Assembly: GCA_035291545.1 (NCBI GenBank)
Contig: DATDRW010000020.1
Location: forward strand, 1-7,718
DNA length: 7,718 nucleotides
DNA from: UBA11373 sp035291545
GTDB taxonomy: Bacteria > Actinomycetota > Acidimicrobiia > Spongiisociales > UBA11373
Reading direction: 5' to 3'
The notes under the pieces are model-generated. The model had not been told where the DNA came from and searched no databases. It saw nothing but the letters and a program-made list of their open reading frames with translations. This document shows positions 1-5,028 of the stretch, piece by piece. The position numbers and the translations under genes were made by a program. How positions within the stretch are numbered: the first letter of the stretch is position 1; every line of letters starts with the position of its first letter.

Positions 1-221
1 GACCCTGCGAAGGCGTCGCGAACCGCCCGGGTGACCGCCATGCCTCCCATCGATCCGACCTGGAGGTCGACGAGCACCGCATCCGGTTTGTCCGAGGTCA
101 CGGTTTCGGCCACGGACCTGGGATCCGAGGTCTCTGCAATCTTGTACCGGGCCTCACCGAGGGCCGCTCTCACATCGTTGAGAACCCAGGGCTCGTCGGC
201 GACGACGAGGATGTCGGACAT
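1..221 (-). CDS. Response regulator receiver-domain protein, N-terminal part (cut by window edge)
   Basis: The minus strand opens with MSDILVVADEPWVLNDVRAA, the start of a CheY-like receiver domain, the phospho-accepting half of a two-component response regulator. The expected beta1 strand (ILVV), acidic pocket and phospho-acceptor strand (AVLVDLQVG) are visible. Asp52 is the likely phosphorylation site. The pocket reads A8-D9-E10 where most receivers have D-D-E, so the first acidic residue is an alanine; D9 and D52 remain, so phosphorylation is still plausible. About 73 residues are visible, roughly 60% of a receiver domain. The output domain, if any, lies outside the window, so the regulator class (NarL, OmpR, stand-alone) cannot be told. 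A TACGCT hexamer ends 9 nt before the ATG, which suggests a leaderless transcript. It is divergent from nfeD across a 7-bp repeat array. Family call firm; target genes unknown. Confidence 0.85.
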   Translation of the reverse strand, partial: MSDILVVADEPWVLNDVRAALGEARYKIAETSDPRSVAETVTSDKPDAVLVDLQVGSMGGMAVTRAVRDAFAG

Positions 222-230
222 GTCGGGGCG

Positions 231-236
231 AGCGTA
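231..236 (-). promoter_or_regulatory. Putative -10 box (TACGCT) of the response regulator gene
   Basis: On the minus strand TACGCT is followed by 9 nt and then the ATG at 221. This fits a TANNNT -10 element with transcription starting at or next to the start codon. There is no purine-rich ribosome binding site in the 9-nt gap. No convincing -35 is seen. Inferred from spacing shared with five other genes in the window. Confidence 0.45.
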
Positions 237-260
237 GTGCCGAGGTATGAGGTCTCACGA

Positions 261-331
261 CGGTGAGGGGTGAGGGGCGAGGGCCTCGCTTCGCTCGGCT
301 GCAATGGGCGATGAGCGATGGGCAATGCCAT
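261..331. repeat. Degenerate 7-bp repeat tract (GGGYGAN units)
   Basis: Between the divergent response regulator and nfeD genes, 7-bp units follow one another: CGGTGAG, GGGTGAG and GGGCGAG at 261-281, then GGGCGAT, GAGCGAT and GGGCAAT at 306-326. A short odd palindrome, CGAGG-G-CCTCG, lies at 278-288. The units share the GGGYGAN pattern with the exact array further right, so this looks like an older, decayed part of the same array. No coding role is likely. Confidence 0.6.
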
Positions 332-348
332 GCACCCGCGGCTCTTGC

Positions 349-390
349 GGGCGACGGGCGACGGGCGACGGGCGACGGGCGACGGGCGAC
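349..390. repeat. Exact tandem array, six copies of GGGCGAC
   Basis: Six perfect head-to-tail copies of the 7-mer GGGCGAC. A period of 7 is not a multiple of 3, so the array reads differently in each copy and is not protein-like. It ends 17 nt before the proposed nfeD -10 box. The same 7-mer occurs in inverted orientation as CCCGTCG at 7471-7498. Perfect identity of the copies suggests recent slippage or active homogenisation. Confidence 0.9.
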
Positions 391-407
391 GATGAACAAT
401 CCCGCCC

Positions 408-413
408 TACCAT
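408..413 (+). promoter_or_regulatory. Putative -10 box (TACCAT) of nfeD
   Basis: TACCAT is followed by 8 nt and the in-frame GTG at 422. The arrangement matches the other TANNNT-start pairs in the window and supports a leaderless nfeD mRNA. If correct, the in-frame ATG at 392 lies upstream of the transcript and cannot be used. Confidence 0.45.
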
Positions 414-421
414 CGCGCATC

Positions 422-1657
422 GTGCGCCGCCTCCTCTTCGCCCTGCTCTGCCTCCTCCCCGCCGGATCGGCCCTGGCGCAGTCGGGTGGCGAGGGCTTCT
501 CCGTCGACGTCGTCGTGGTGGGAGGTCCGATGGACGAGCGCACCGTCCGGTTCGTGCGCGCCGCCATCACCGGCACCGACGCCGATCTGGTCATCCTGCA
601 GATGGATGTCGCCGTGGTCCTGGGTGGAGACGTAGACGGTCTCCGCGACCTGATTGCCGATCCGCCCATTCCGGTGGCGGTGTGGGTGGGACCGGCACCC
701 GCCACGGCGCGGGGTGCCGCGGTGCATCTCCTGGCGGCGGCGGCGCTGCGCGGGGCGGCGCCCGGCGCCACGATCGGCCGCGCCTCCCCTCCGATCGCCG
801 GAGGGGCGCCGTCGTCCGACGGTGTTCCTGCCGGGGTGCTCGACGATCTGGTGGTCGTCGCCGGCCCGATTCCCGGGGTGGTCGAGGTGATCGAGCCGTC
901 GATCGGCCAGTTCATCGTCGGACTTCACGGACAACGCGTCGTCGTCGGAGGAACCGAGGTGATCCTCGATACCGCCCGTACCGAAGTGGTCGACGAAGTG
1001 GAGCGGGTGTTTCCTGCGGCCGAGGTGCGCTTCGTGTCCGAGGGCCTCATCGATCGGGTGCTGCACGTGGCAGTGCGCCCCGAGGCGGCGTTCTTCTTCT
1101 TGCTCGCCGGGCTCACCTTCGCCGTGTTCGAGTTCTACGCCGCCGGGCCCGGGATAGCCGCCGGGGTGGCGGTGGTGTGCCTTCTCCTCGCCGGCTACGG
1201 CCTGTCGGTCATGCCGACGTGGTGGCCGGGCGTCGCCGCCTGTCTGGTCGGTGTGGTCCTGTACGCGGTCGATTTCCAACGTAACGATTTGGGGTGGCGA
1301 TCGATCGCCGGGACCGCGCTGCTCCTTTTCGGAGGTCTGCGTCTGGTGGACGGGGCGCCGCAGCTCGTTGCGGTGTGGTGGGTGGTGGTGATCGTCGTGA
1401 TGGGCACCGCGCTGTTTTTCGGTCTTGCGCTCTCCACGGCGGTGCGGGCCCGGTTCTCGACCCAGACGATCGGCCGGGATCACCTCATCGGCCGGCGCGG
1501 TGTCGCCCTCGGGCCGATCAGCCCCGACGGCGAGGTGGAGCTGGCCGGGACCCGTTGGCGGGCGCGTTCGACGCGGCGGTCGGGGATCGGCCCCGGTGAC
1601 GAGGTCGTCGTGGTGAGGATCGATGGTGTCGTGCTCGAGGTCGACCCGGTGCCCTGA
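422..1657 (+). CDS. nfeD: Long-form NfeD family membrane protein with degenerate ClpP-like domain
   Basis: 411 residues from GTG 422. A Sec signal peptide (MRRLLFALLCLLPAGSALAQ) leads into an extracytoplasmic ClpP/SppA-like domain (about 25-210), about five membrane segments (222-239, 242-260, 267-283, 293-306, 314-338) and a C-terminal OB-fold (350-410) with the typical HLIGRRGVA start and VVVVRIDGVVLEV end. Long NfeD proteins of this layout are membrane serine proteases that work with stomatin/flotillin (SPFH) partners. Here the catalytic serine position appears to be Gly98 (ATARGAAVHLLAA), the PGG motif of the first half is absent, and the segment that normally carries the catalytic lysine is shortened. 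The protein contains no lysine, so a Ser-Lys dyad is impossible; it is probably a scaffold rather than a protease. No SPFH gene is adjacent. Start choice: GTG 422 follows a -10-like box, whereas the alternative ATG at 392 abuts the repeat array and has no ribosome binding site. Confidence 0.85.
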   Translation: MRRLLFALLCLLPAGSALAQSGGEGFSVDVVVVGGPMDERTVRFVRAAITGTDADLVILQMDVAVVLGGDVDGLRDLIADPPIPVAVWVGPAPATARGAAVHLLAAAALRGAAPGATIGRASPPIAGGAPSSDGVPAGVLDDLVVVAGPIPGVVEVIEPSIGQFIVGLHGQRVVVGGTEVILDTARTEVVDEVERVFPAAEVRFVSEGLIDRVLHVAVRPEAAFFFLLAGLTFAVFEFYAAGPGIAAGVAVVCLLLAGYGLSVMPTWWPGVAACLVGVVLYAVDFQRNDLGWRSIAGTALLLFGGLRLVDGAPQLVAVWWVVVIVVMGTALFFGLALSTAVRARFSTQTIGRDHLIGRRGVALGPISPDGEVELAGTRWRARSTRRSGIGPGDEVVVVRIDGVVLEVDPVP

Positions 1658-1691
1658 CAGAATTTCCCTGGCGAGGGGCGGGGGGCACTGG

Positions 1692-1697
1692 TACCGT
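1692..1697 (+). promoter_or_regulatory. Possible -10 box (TACCGT) of the whiB-family gene
   Basis: TACCGT lies 31 nt before the GTG start, with a good ribosome binding site between them. This would give a short-leader, not leaderless, transcript. No matching -35 is seen, so this is tentative. Confidence 0.3.
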
Positions 1698-1714
1698 CCC
1701 GCGCCGCTGGCACC

Positions 1715-1720
1715 GGAGGG
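1715..1720 (+). promoter_or_regulatory. Ribosome binding site GGAGGG deciding the whiB GTG start
   Basis: GGAGGG ends 8 nt before GTG 1729. It is one of the few strong Shine-Dalgarno sequences here and supports GTG as the start. Confidence 0.7.
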
Positions 1721-1728
1721 AGAGACAC

Positions 1729-2001
1729 GTGTTGGACGGCGTCGCCAATGTCGACCGCTCGTGGCAGTTGAAGGGTCTGTGCCGGGGGAATCACTCCTAC
1801 CTGTTCTTCCCACCGAGCGCCGTGGAGCGCAAGGAAGAGCGCGAGCGGCGAGAGCACAAGGCAAAGGCGATCTGCAGTGTCTGCAGCGTCAATGAAGAGT
1901 GCCTCGAATTCGCCCTCGAGATCCGAGAGCCCTATGGCATCTGGGGCGGTCTCACCGAGACGGAGCGCCGTCAGGTAGCGTCCCGTCGGGCCTCCGTGTG
2001 A
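1729..2001 (+). CDS. WhiB-family Fe-S transcriptional regulator
   Basis: 90 residues. WhiB proteins hold a 4Fe-4S cluster on four cysteines and act as redox/NO-responsive regulators, usually by binding the primary sigma factor. The four ligands are all present: Cys18 (KGLCRG), then Cys49, Cys52 and Cys58 in the C-x2-C-x5-C pattern. The family's G-[VI]-W-G-G turn is seen as GIWGGLTE (70-77), followed by a short basic tail (RRQVASRR, 80-87) that could contact DNA. The stretch between Cys18 and Cys49 is strongly charged (ERKEERERREHKAK), probably a helix. The start is GTG with a good ribosome binding site. The last 50 bases are overlapped by the convergent SelB-like gene. From memory, whiB4 of Mycobacterium tuberculosis also lies near a NUDIX and an MBL-fold gene, so a WhiB4-like role is possible but not shown by the sequence itself. 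Confidence 0.95.
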   Translation: MLDGVANVDRSWQLKGLCRGNHSYLFFPPSAVERKEERERREHKAKAICSVCSVNEECLEFALEIREPYGIWGGLTETERRQVASRRASV

Positions 2002-2248
2002 TCGTGCGCCCGTCGCCGACGCGGCGGGTGATGCCGCGCCCGTCCATCCATTCCAGCAGCGGGACCGCATGCTTTCGGGTGATGTCGAGGGTGTCGCGGA
2101 AGTCGGCGACTGCAAACCCGTCGGCGAGCGACGAGGCGGCGGCGACGATGCCGTCCAGCGTCTCCGGGAGATAGACGAGGTCGTCTCCAACCGGCACCAG
2201 CACTCCGTCTCGGAGCATCGCGTCGATCGCAGGCGGATACACAGGCAT
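1952..2248 (-). CDS. Stand-alone SelB C-terminal winged-helix (wing 3/WH4-like) protein
   Basis: 98 residues from ATG 2248. Residues 48-82 (ADFRDTLDITRKHAVPLLEW, then MDGRGITRRVGDGRTI) closely follow the consensus of the last winged-helix domain of the selenocysteine elongation factor SelB (FRD..x..SRKYA..LLEY.D..G.TRR.GD.R). Residues 1-47 fit the preceding part of that domain. In SelB this domain binds the SECIS hairpin of selenoprotein mRNAs. Here there is no GTPase part, and the gene has its own likely promoter (TAGGCT ending 6 nt before the ATG), so it looks like an independent small RNA- or DNA-binding protein rather than the 3' end of a broken selB. GTG 2254 is an alternative start but would overlap the end of the promoter box spacing. 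The last ~16 residues have no family match and lie opposite the end of whiB. No evidence for selenocysteine use is visible in the window; function unknown. Confidence 0.75.
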   Translation of the reverse strand: MPVYPPAIDAMLRDGVLVPVGDDLVYLPETLDGIVAAASSLADGFAVADFRDTLDITRKHAVPLLEWMDGRGITRRVGDGRTITRRPDGTLPDGAPSR

Positions 2249-2254
2249 GGGCAC

Positions 2255-2260
2255 AGCCTA
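2255..2260 (-). promoter_or_regulatory. Putative -10 box (TAGGCT) of the SelB-like gene
   Basis: On the minus strand TAGGCT is followed by 6 nt and ATG 2248, implying a leaderless mRNA. Only 10 bp (CCCAGGGCCC) separate it from the oppositely directed NUDIX -10 box. Confidence 0.5.
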
Positions 2261-2270
2261 CCCAGGGCCC

Positions 2271-2276
2271 TATATT
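2271..2276 (+). promoter_or_regulatory. Putative -10 box (TATATT) of the NUDIX operon
   Basis: TATATT stands out in GC-rich DNA and ends 7 nt before GTG 2284. Transcription would begin at or next to the start codon. It lies back to back with the minus-strand TAGGCT box. Its -35 region would fall on the first codons of the SelB-like gene; no clear -35 is seen. Confidence 0.6.
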
Positions 2277-2283
2277 CGCCCTC

Positions 2284-3012
2284 GTGGAGTCTGCAGTGCC
2301 CGTGGAGGTCGTCCCCCGACCTGCGGCCACGGTGCTCGCCCTTCGTCGCACCGGAAATCCGTTCGAGGTGCTGATGGTGCGCCGTGCCCGGGAGGCGAAG
2401 TTCATGGGTGGGGCCCGCGTCTTTCCCGGTGGAGGAGTCGATCCGGCGGACTCGGGGCCCGTCGCCGCGGCCGTCGTGGGGTGGTCGGGCGACATCGACG
2501 AGCTGCCGTGGAGGGCGGCGGCGCTTCGCGAGCTCGCCGAGGAGGTCGGCATCCTCATCAGCGACGGAGTCGCCGAGGTCTCGGGCGCGTCCGGAGCCGA
2601 CCTCTATCGGGTGTTGCAGGAGGCATCGATCGTTCTCGACGGCGACGCCCTGTGCTACGTGAGCAACTGGGTCACTCCCCGCGGTCTCCCCAAGCGGTTC
2701 GACACCCGGTTCTACGTGGTGGAGGTGCCTCCCGACGCCGAGGCCCGCCCGGACCGGGTGGAGGTGTACGACCCGATCTGGGTGGCACCGCGGGACGCGC
2801 TCGCCGTCGCCGACGCCGGCGCCTGGCAGGTGGAGATCCCGACCCGCGTCCACCTCGAGATGCTCGCCGCCGCCGCCGATCTCGACGAGGTGCTGCGGGC
2901 CGCCCGCCGCACCACCCCGATACGCGTCGAGCCCAGGTTGTCGGTGGATGATGCCGGGGCGTGGTCGGCGCTGCTCCCCGGCGATCCCGGGTACGAGGAG
3001 GCGAGCCCGTGA
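2284..3012 (+). CDS. NUDIX hydrolase (NUDT19/CoA-diphosphatase-like type)
   Basis: 242 residues, cytoplasmic. NUDIX enzymes cleave nucleoside diphosphates linked to another group, using Mg2+ or Mn2+. The NUDIX box is present but split by an insertion: FPGGGVDPAD (47-56), then about 20 extra residues, then AALRELAEEVGI (79-90) with the metal ligands Glu83, Glu86 and Glu87. This split box with a long C-terminal helical part resembles the NUDT19-like group, which includes CoA-ester diphosphatases; the real substrate cannot be read from the sequence. Start: GTG 2284 lies 7 nt after TATATT and has no ribosome binding site, so it is probably leaderless. It heads an operon: its TGA overlaps the GTG of the MBL gene (GTGA), and the ribosome binding site of that gene lies inside its last codons. 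Family call firm, substrate open. Confidence 0.9.
   Translation: MESAVPVEVVPRPAATVLALRRTGNPFEVLMVRRAREAKFMGGARVFPGGGVDPADSGPVAAAVVGWSGDIDELPWRAAALRELAEEVGILISDGVAEVSGASGADLYRVLQEASIVLDGDALCYVSNWVTPRGLPKRFDTRFYVVEVPPDAEARPDRVEVYDPIWVAPRDALAVADAGAWQVEIPTRVHLEMLAAAADLDEVLRAARRTTPIRVEPRLSVDDAGAWSALLPGDPGYEEASP
2995..3001 (+). promoter_or_regulatory. Ribosome binding site GAGGAGG of the MBL gene
   Basis: GAGGAGG ends 7 nt before GTG 3009, within the last codons of the NUDIX gene. It decides in favour of GTG 3009 over in-frame ATG 2961 and indicates translational coupling. Confidence 0.75.
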
Positions 3013-3782
3013 AGGTGGAGGTGGTGCTCGCCCCGAACCCGGGTCTGATGACGGGGCCGGGGACCAACACCTGGGTGGTGTCCTCCGAAGGCGAGGCCGT
3101 CGTCGTCGACCCGGGTCCGGTCATCGAGGCCCATCTCGCCGCCGTCGAGGCGGCGCTCGGCGGACTCAGTCCGGTGGCCGTCGTCGTCACCCACACCCAT
3201 CCGGACCATGCACCGGCGGCGAACTCCCTCGCCCGCCGTCTCGGGGTTCCCGCAATCGGCCCCGCAATCGGCCCCGGTTTCAGACCGGACCGGCTGATTG
3301 CCGATGGGGATGGTGTCGGGTTCGGCGGTCGCCGCCTCGTTGCGCTGGCGACACCGGGGCACACCGCGGACTCGACGTGCTACCGCGTCGAGGACGCATT
3401 ATTCACGGGTGACCACATCATGGGTGGGTCGACGGTGATGGTCGAGGACATGAAGGACTATCTCAATTCTCTACGGGCGGTGCAGGGAACCGGGCTGCGG
3501 GTGATCTACCCGGGCCACGGTCCGATCATCGACGCCCCCGATCGGGTGGTCGGCGAGTACCTCGCCCACCGGCTGGAGCGTGAGGCACAGATTGTGGAGG
3601 CCGTCCGCTCCGGTGCCGGCTCAGTCGGGGAGGTGGTCGAGCGGGTGTACGCCGACGTCGATCCCGCTCTGCACGCTCCGGCGGCGGTTTCGGTCGACGC
3701 CCATCTCCGCAAACTCGCCGCCGAGGGCGTCGTCTCTTACGGTGGCGGCGGATGGTCGGCGCCCGTGGAGTTGCTGCAATGA
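3009..3782 (+). CDS. Metallo-beta-lactamase-fold hydrolase, LACTB2-like
   Basis: 257 residues, cytoplasmic. The metal site is complete: THTHPDH (61-67) gives His62, His64, Asp66 and His67; His118 (TPGHTADS), Asp135 (FTGDHIMG) and His170 (YPGHGP) supply the rest, so two zinc ions are expected. The N-terminal GPGTNTWVV and a C-terminal winged-helix-like tail (about 185-257) are typical of the LACTB2 branch; human LACTB2 is a single-strand RNA endonuclease. The bacterial members' substrate is not settled, and glyoxalase-II-like or other ester hydrolysis cannot be excluded. The start is GTG 3009, overlapping the NUDIX stop, with GAGGAGG upstream. Its own stop overlaps the start of the first M23 gene (ATGA). 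A 12-bp in-frame duplication gives PAIGPAIG at 81-88, just after the first metal motif. Co-occurrence of NUDIX and MBL genes is familiar in Actinobacteria. Confidence 0.9.
   Translation: MKVEVVLAPNPGLMTGPGTNTWVVSSEGEAVVVDPGPVIEAHLAAVEAALGGLSPVAVVVTHTHPDHAPAANSLARRLGVPAIGPAIGPGFRPDRLIADGDGVGFGGRRLVALATPGHTADSTCYRVEDALFTGDHIMGGSTVMVEDMKDYLNSLRAVQGTGLRVIYPGHGPIIDAPDRVVGEYLAHRLEREAQIVEAVRSGAGSVGEVVERVYADVDPALHAPAAVSVDAHLRKLAAEGVVSYGGGGWSAPVELLQ
3249..3272 (+). repeat. 12-bp tandem duplication inside the MBL gene
   Basis: CCCGCAATCGGC occurs twice in direct succession and is followed by a third CCC. It is in frame and adds PAIG to the protein. The identical copies point to a recent slippage event that kept the frame. 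Confidence 0.8.
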
Positions 3783-4960
3783 GAGCGTTCGCCGCCGTCC
3801 TGGCTCTCGTCGTCCTCGCCGCAGCGGCGCCGGCGCTCGCCGACGTCACACAAGGTGACCTCGAAGAAGCGCGCGAGCAAGTGCGTCGGGTCACGGAGCG
3901 CCTTGCCGACGAGGTGGCCTCCTACGACGCAGCCGTGTCCCAGGAGGCGGCGCTACTCGACCGTCTCGACCAGTTGCTCGTCGAGATGACCGCACGCGAG
4001 CGGGATCTCGTGCTGGCGCGCCGGGCGGCTCGCGACCGCGCCGCCGAGATGTACATGGTGGCCGGAACCTCAGGACCGCCCGCCGGTACCTCAAACGATG
4101 TAGAACGTCTCCCCACCCGGTATGTGTACCTGGAGGCGGTCTCGCAGACCGATCGCGACGTCGTGAACCGGCTCGAGATGGCTCGGCGCGACTTCGAACA
4201 GCAGAGGGAACTCGTCGAGGAGGCCGTCGCCGACCAGGAGTCCTTGCGCGTCGAGATGGAGGGGTTGGTCGCCTACATCTACGGGGAGCTCGACGCCGCC
4301 AACGAGGAGTACCAGGCGGTGAGGGAGGAATGGGCGGCGCAGGAGGCCGAGCGGCTCCGCCGGGAGCAGGAGGAGCGGGAGCGACAGGAGTTCCTGGCGA
4401 CCTCGACCACCGCGACGACCACGATCCGTGCGGCGACGACCACGACCCGTCCAACGACGACCACGTCGCCGACACTCCCCGCGGCGACCACCACCACCAC
4501 TCCGGGGCCATCGACGACGGCTGCGGACCCGACGACCACGACGACCTTTCCGCCGGCACCTTCGGGAACCAGGGTGTGCCCCGTGGACGGGGCTACTTCC
4601 TTCACCGACTCGTGGGGTGACCCGCGACCGGGAGGAAGGACGCACACCGGCACCGACATGCTCGCCGCCGAGGGAACCCCGCTGGCGGCCATCGAGGCAG
4701 GGGCGATCTGGAACCCCGGGTGGCATTCGGCCGGCGGGCTCGGCCTGTACCTGAAGGGGGACTCCGGGGACAGCTGGTACTACGCCCACTTGAGCGCGTT
4801 CGTGACCGGTCTCGTCGCCGGGATGCGGGTCGAAGCCGGCCAGCGGGTGGGGTACGTCGGCCACACCGGCAACGCCAGCACCCCGCACCTTCATCTCGGC
4901 TGGCAACCGGGCGGGGGCGCCTACCAGAACCCGTATCCGGTGGTATCCGGACTCTGTTGA
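3779..4960 (+). CDS. Secreted coiled-coil M23 peptidase with Thr-rich linker (paralogue A)
   Basis: 393 residues. Signal peptide 1-21 (cleavage after ALA), then long helical coiled-coil segments (24-92 and 116-206) broken near 95-112, a threonine-rich linker (208-258) and a C-terminal M23 (lysostaphin/LytM) endopeptidase domain (265-393). The zinc ligands are present: His289 and Asp293 (HTGTD) and His372 in HLHLG, with His370 and His337 (YYAHL) as catalytic histidines. It should therefore be an active enzyme cutting peptidoglycan cross-bridges, unlike degenerate EnvC-type activators. Cys267 at the start of the domain and Cys393 as the last residue could form a disulphide. Start: ATG 3779 overlaps the MBL stop (ATGA), and GGAG at 3767-3770 serves as ribosome binding site; the in-frame start at 3752 would spoil the signal peptide. 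The linker resembles cell-wall-spanning or glycosylated linkers, which is inference. Confidence 0.9.
   Translation: MRAFAAVLALVVLAAAAPALADVTQGDLEEAREQVRRVTERLADEVASYDAAVSQEAALLDRLDQLLVEMTARERDLVLARRAARDRAAEMYMVAGTSGPPAGTSNDVERLPTRYVYLEAVSQTDRDVVNRLEMARRDFEQQRELVEEAVADQESLRVEMEGLVAYIYGELDAANEEYQAVREEWAAQEAERLRREQEERERQEFLATSTTATTTIRAATTTTRPTTTTSPTLPAATTTTTPGPSTTAADPTTTTTFPPAPSGTRVCPVDGATSFTDSWGDPRPGGRTHTGTDMLAAEGTPLAAIEAGAIWNPGWHSAGGLGLYLKGDSGDSWYYAHLSAFVTGLVAGMRVEAGQRVGYVGHTGNASTPHLHLGWQPGGGAYQNPYPVVSGLC
4400..4552 (+). repeat. Low-complexity ACN-codon tract coding the Thr/Pro linker
   Basis: Runs of ACC/ACG codons encode blocks of three to five threonines separated by Pro, Ala and Ser (about residues 208-258 of the first M23 peptidase). 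The tract is imperfect and in frame. The second M23 gene has a short Ala/Arg stretch at the same place. Confidence 0.7.
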
Positions 4961-4994
4961 GAGTGCACCCGAACCGATTTCGCGGTGGATGGGG

Positions 4995-5000
4995 TAGCCT
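4995..5000 (+). promoter_or_regulatory. Possible -10 box (TAGCCT) of the second M23 gene
   Basis: TAGCCT lies 28 nt before ATG 5029 in the 68-bp gap between the two peptidase genes. With GGAG at 5019-5022 it would give a short-leader transcript separate from the upstream operon. Tentative. Confidence 0.35.
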
Positions 5001-5028
5001 CCCGGTACGCAGTCGACCGGAGACGGGA

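Noticed and set aside
263..421. N-terminal extension of NfeD by up to 53 residues
   Set aside because: The frame is open only because it reads the 7-bp repeats (RRATGDG-type periodic peptide); it would bury the signal peptide and lies upstream of the proposed -10 box.
407..1864. Long open frame antisense to nfeD
   Set aside because: His/Arg/Gly-rich shadow frame caused by GC-rich codon use on the other strand; no domain or motif seen.
1952..2248. SelB-like gene as 3' remnant of a broken selB
   Set aside because: The upstream DNA belongs to the NUDIX gene, the domain is intact from its first residues and a promoter and start codon are in place.
1480..2853. Long minus-strand open frame across whiB and the NUDIX gene
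   Set aside because: It overlaps three better-supported genes and reads the SelB-like gene in the wrong frame; composition is Ser/Arg/Pro noise.
4279..4692. Minus-strand Val-rich open frame opposite the Thr linker
   Set aside because: It is the reverse reading of the ACC/ACG codons (GGT/CGT giving valine-rich runs); no start signal or family match.
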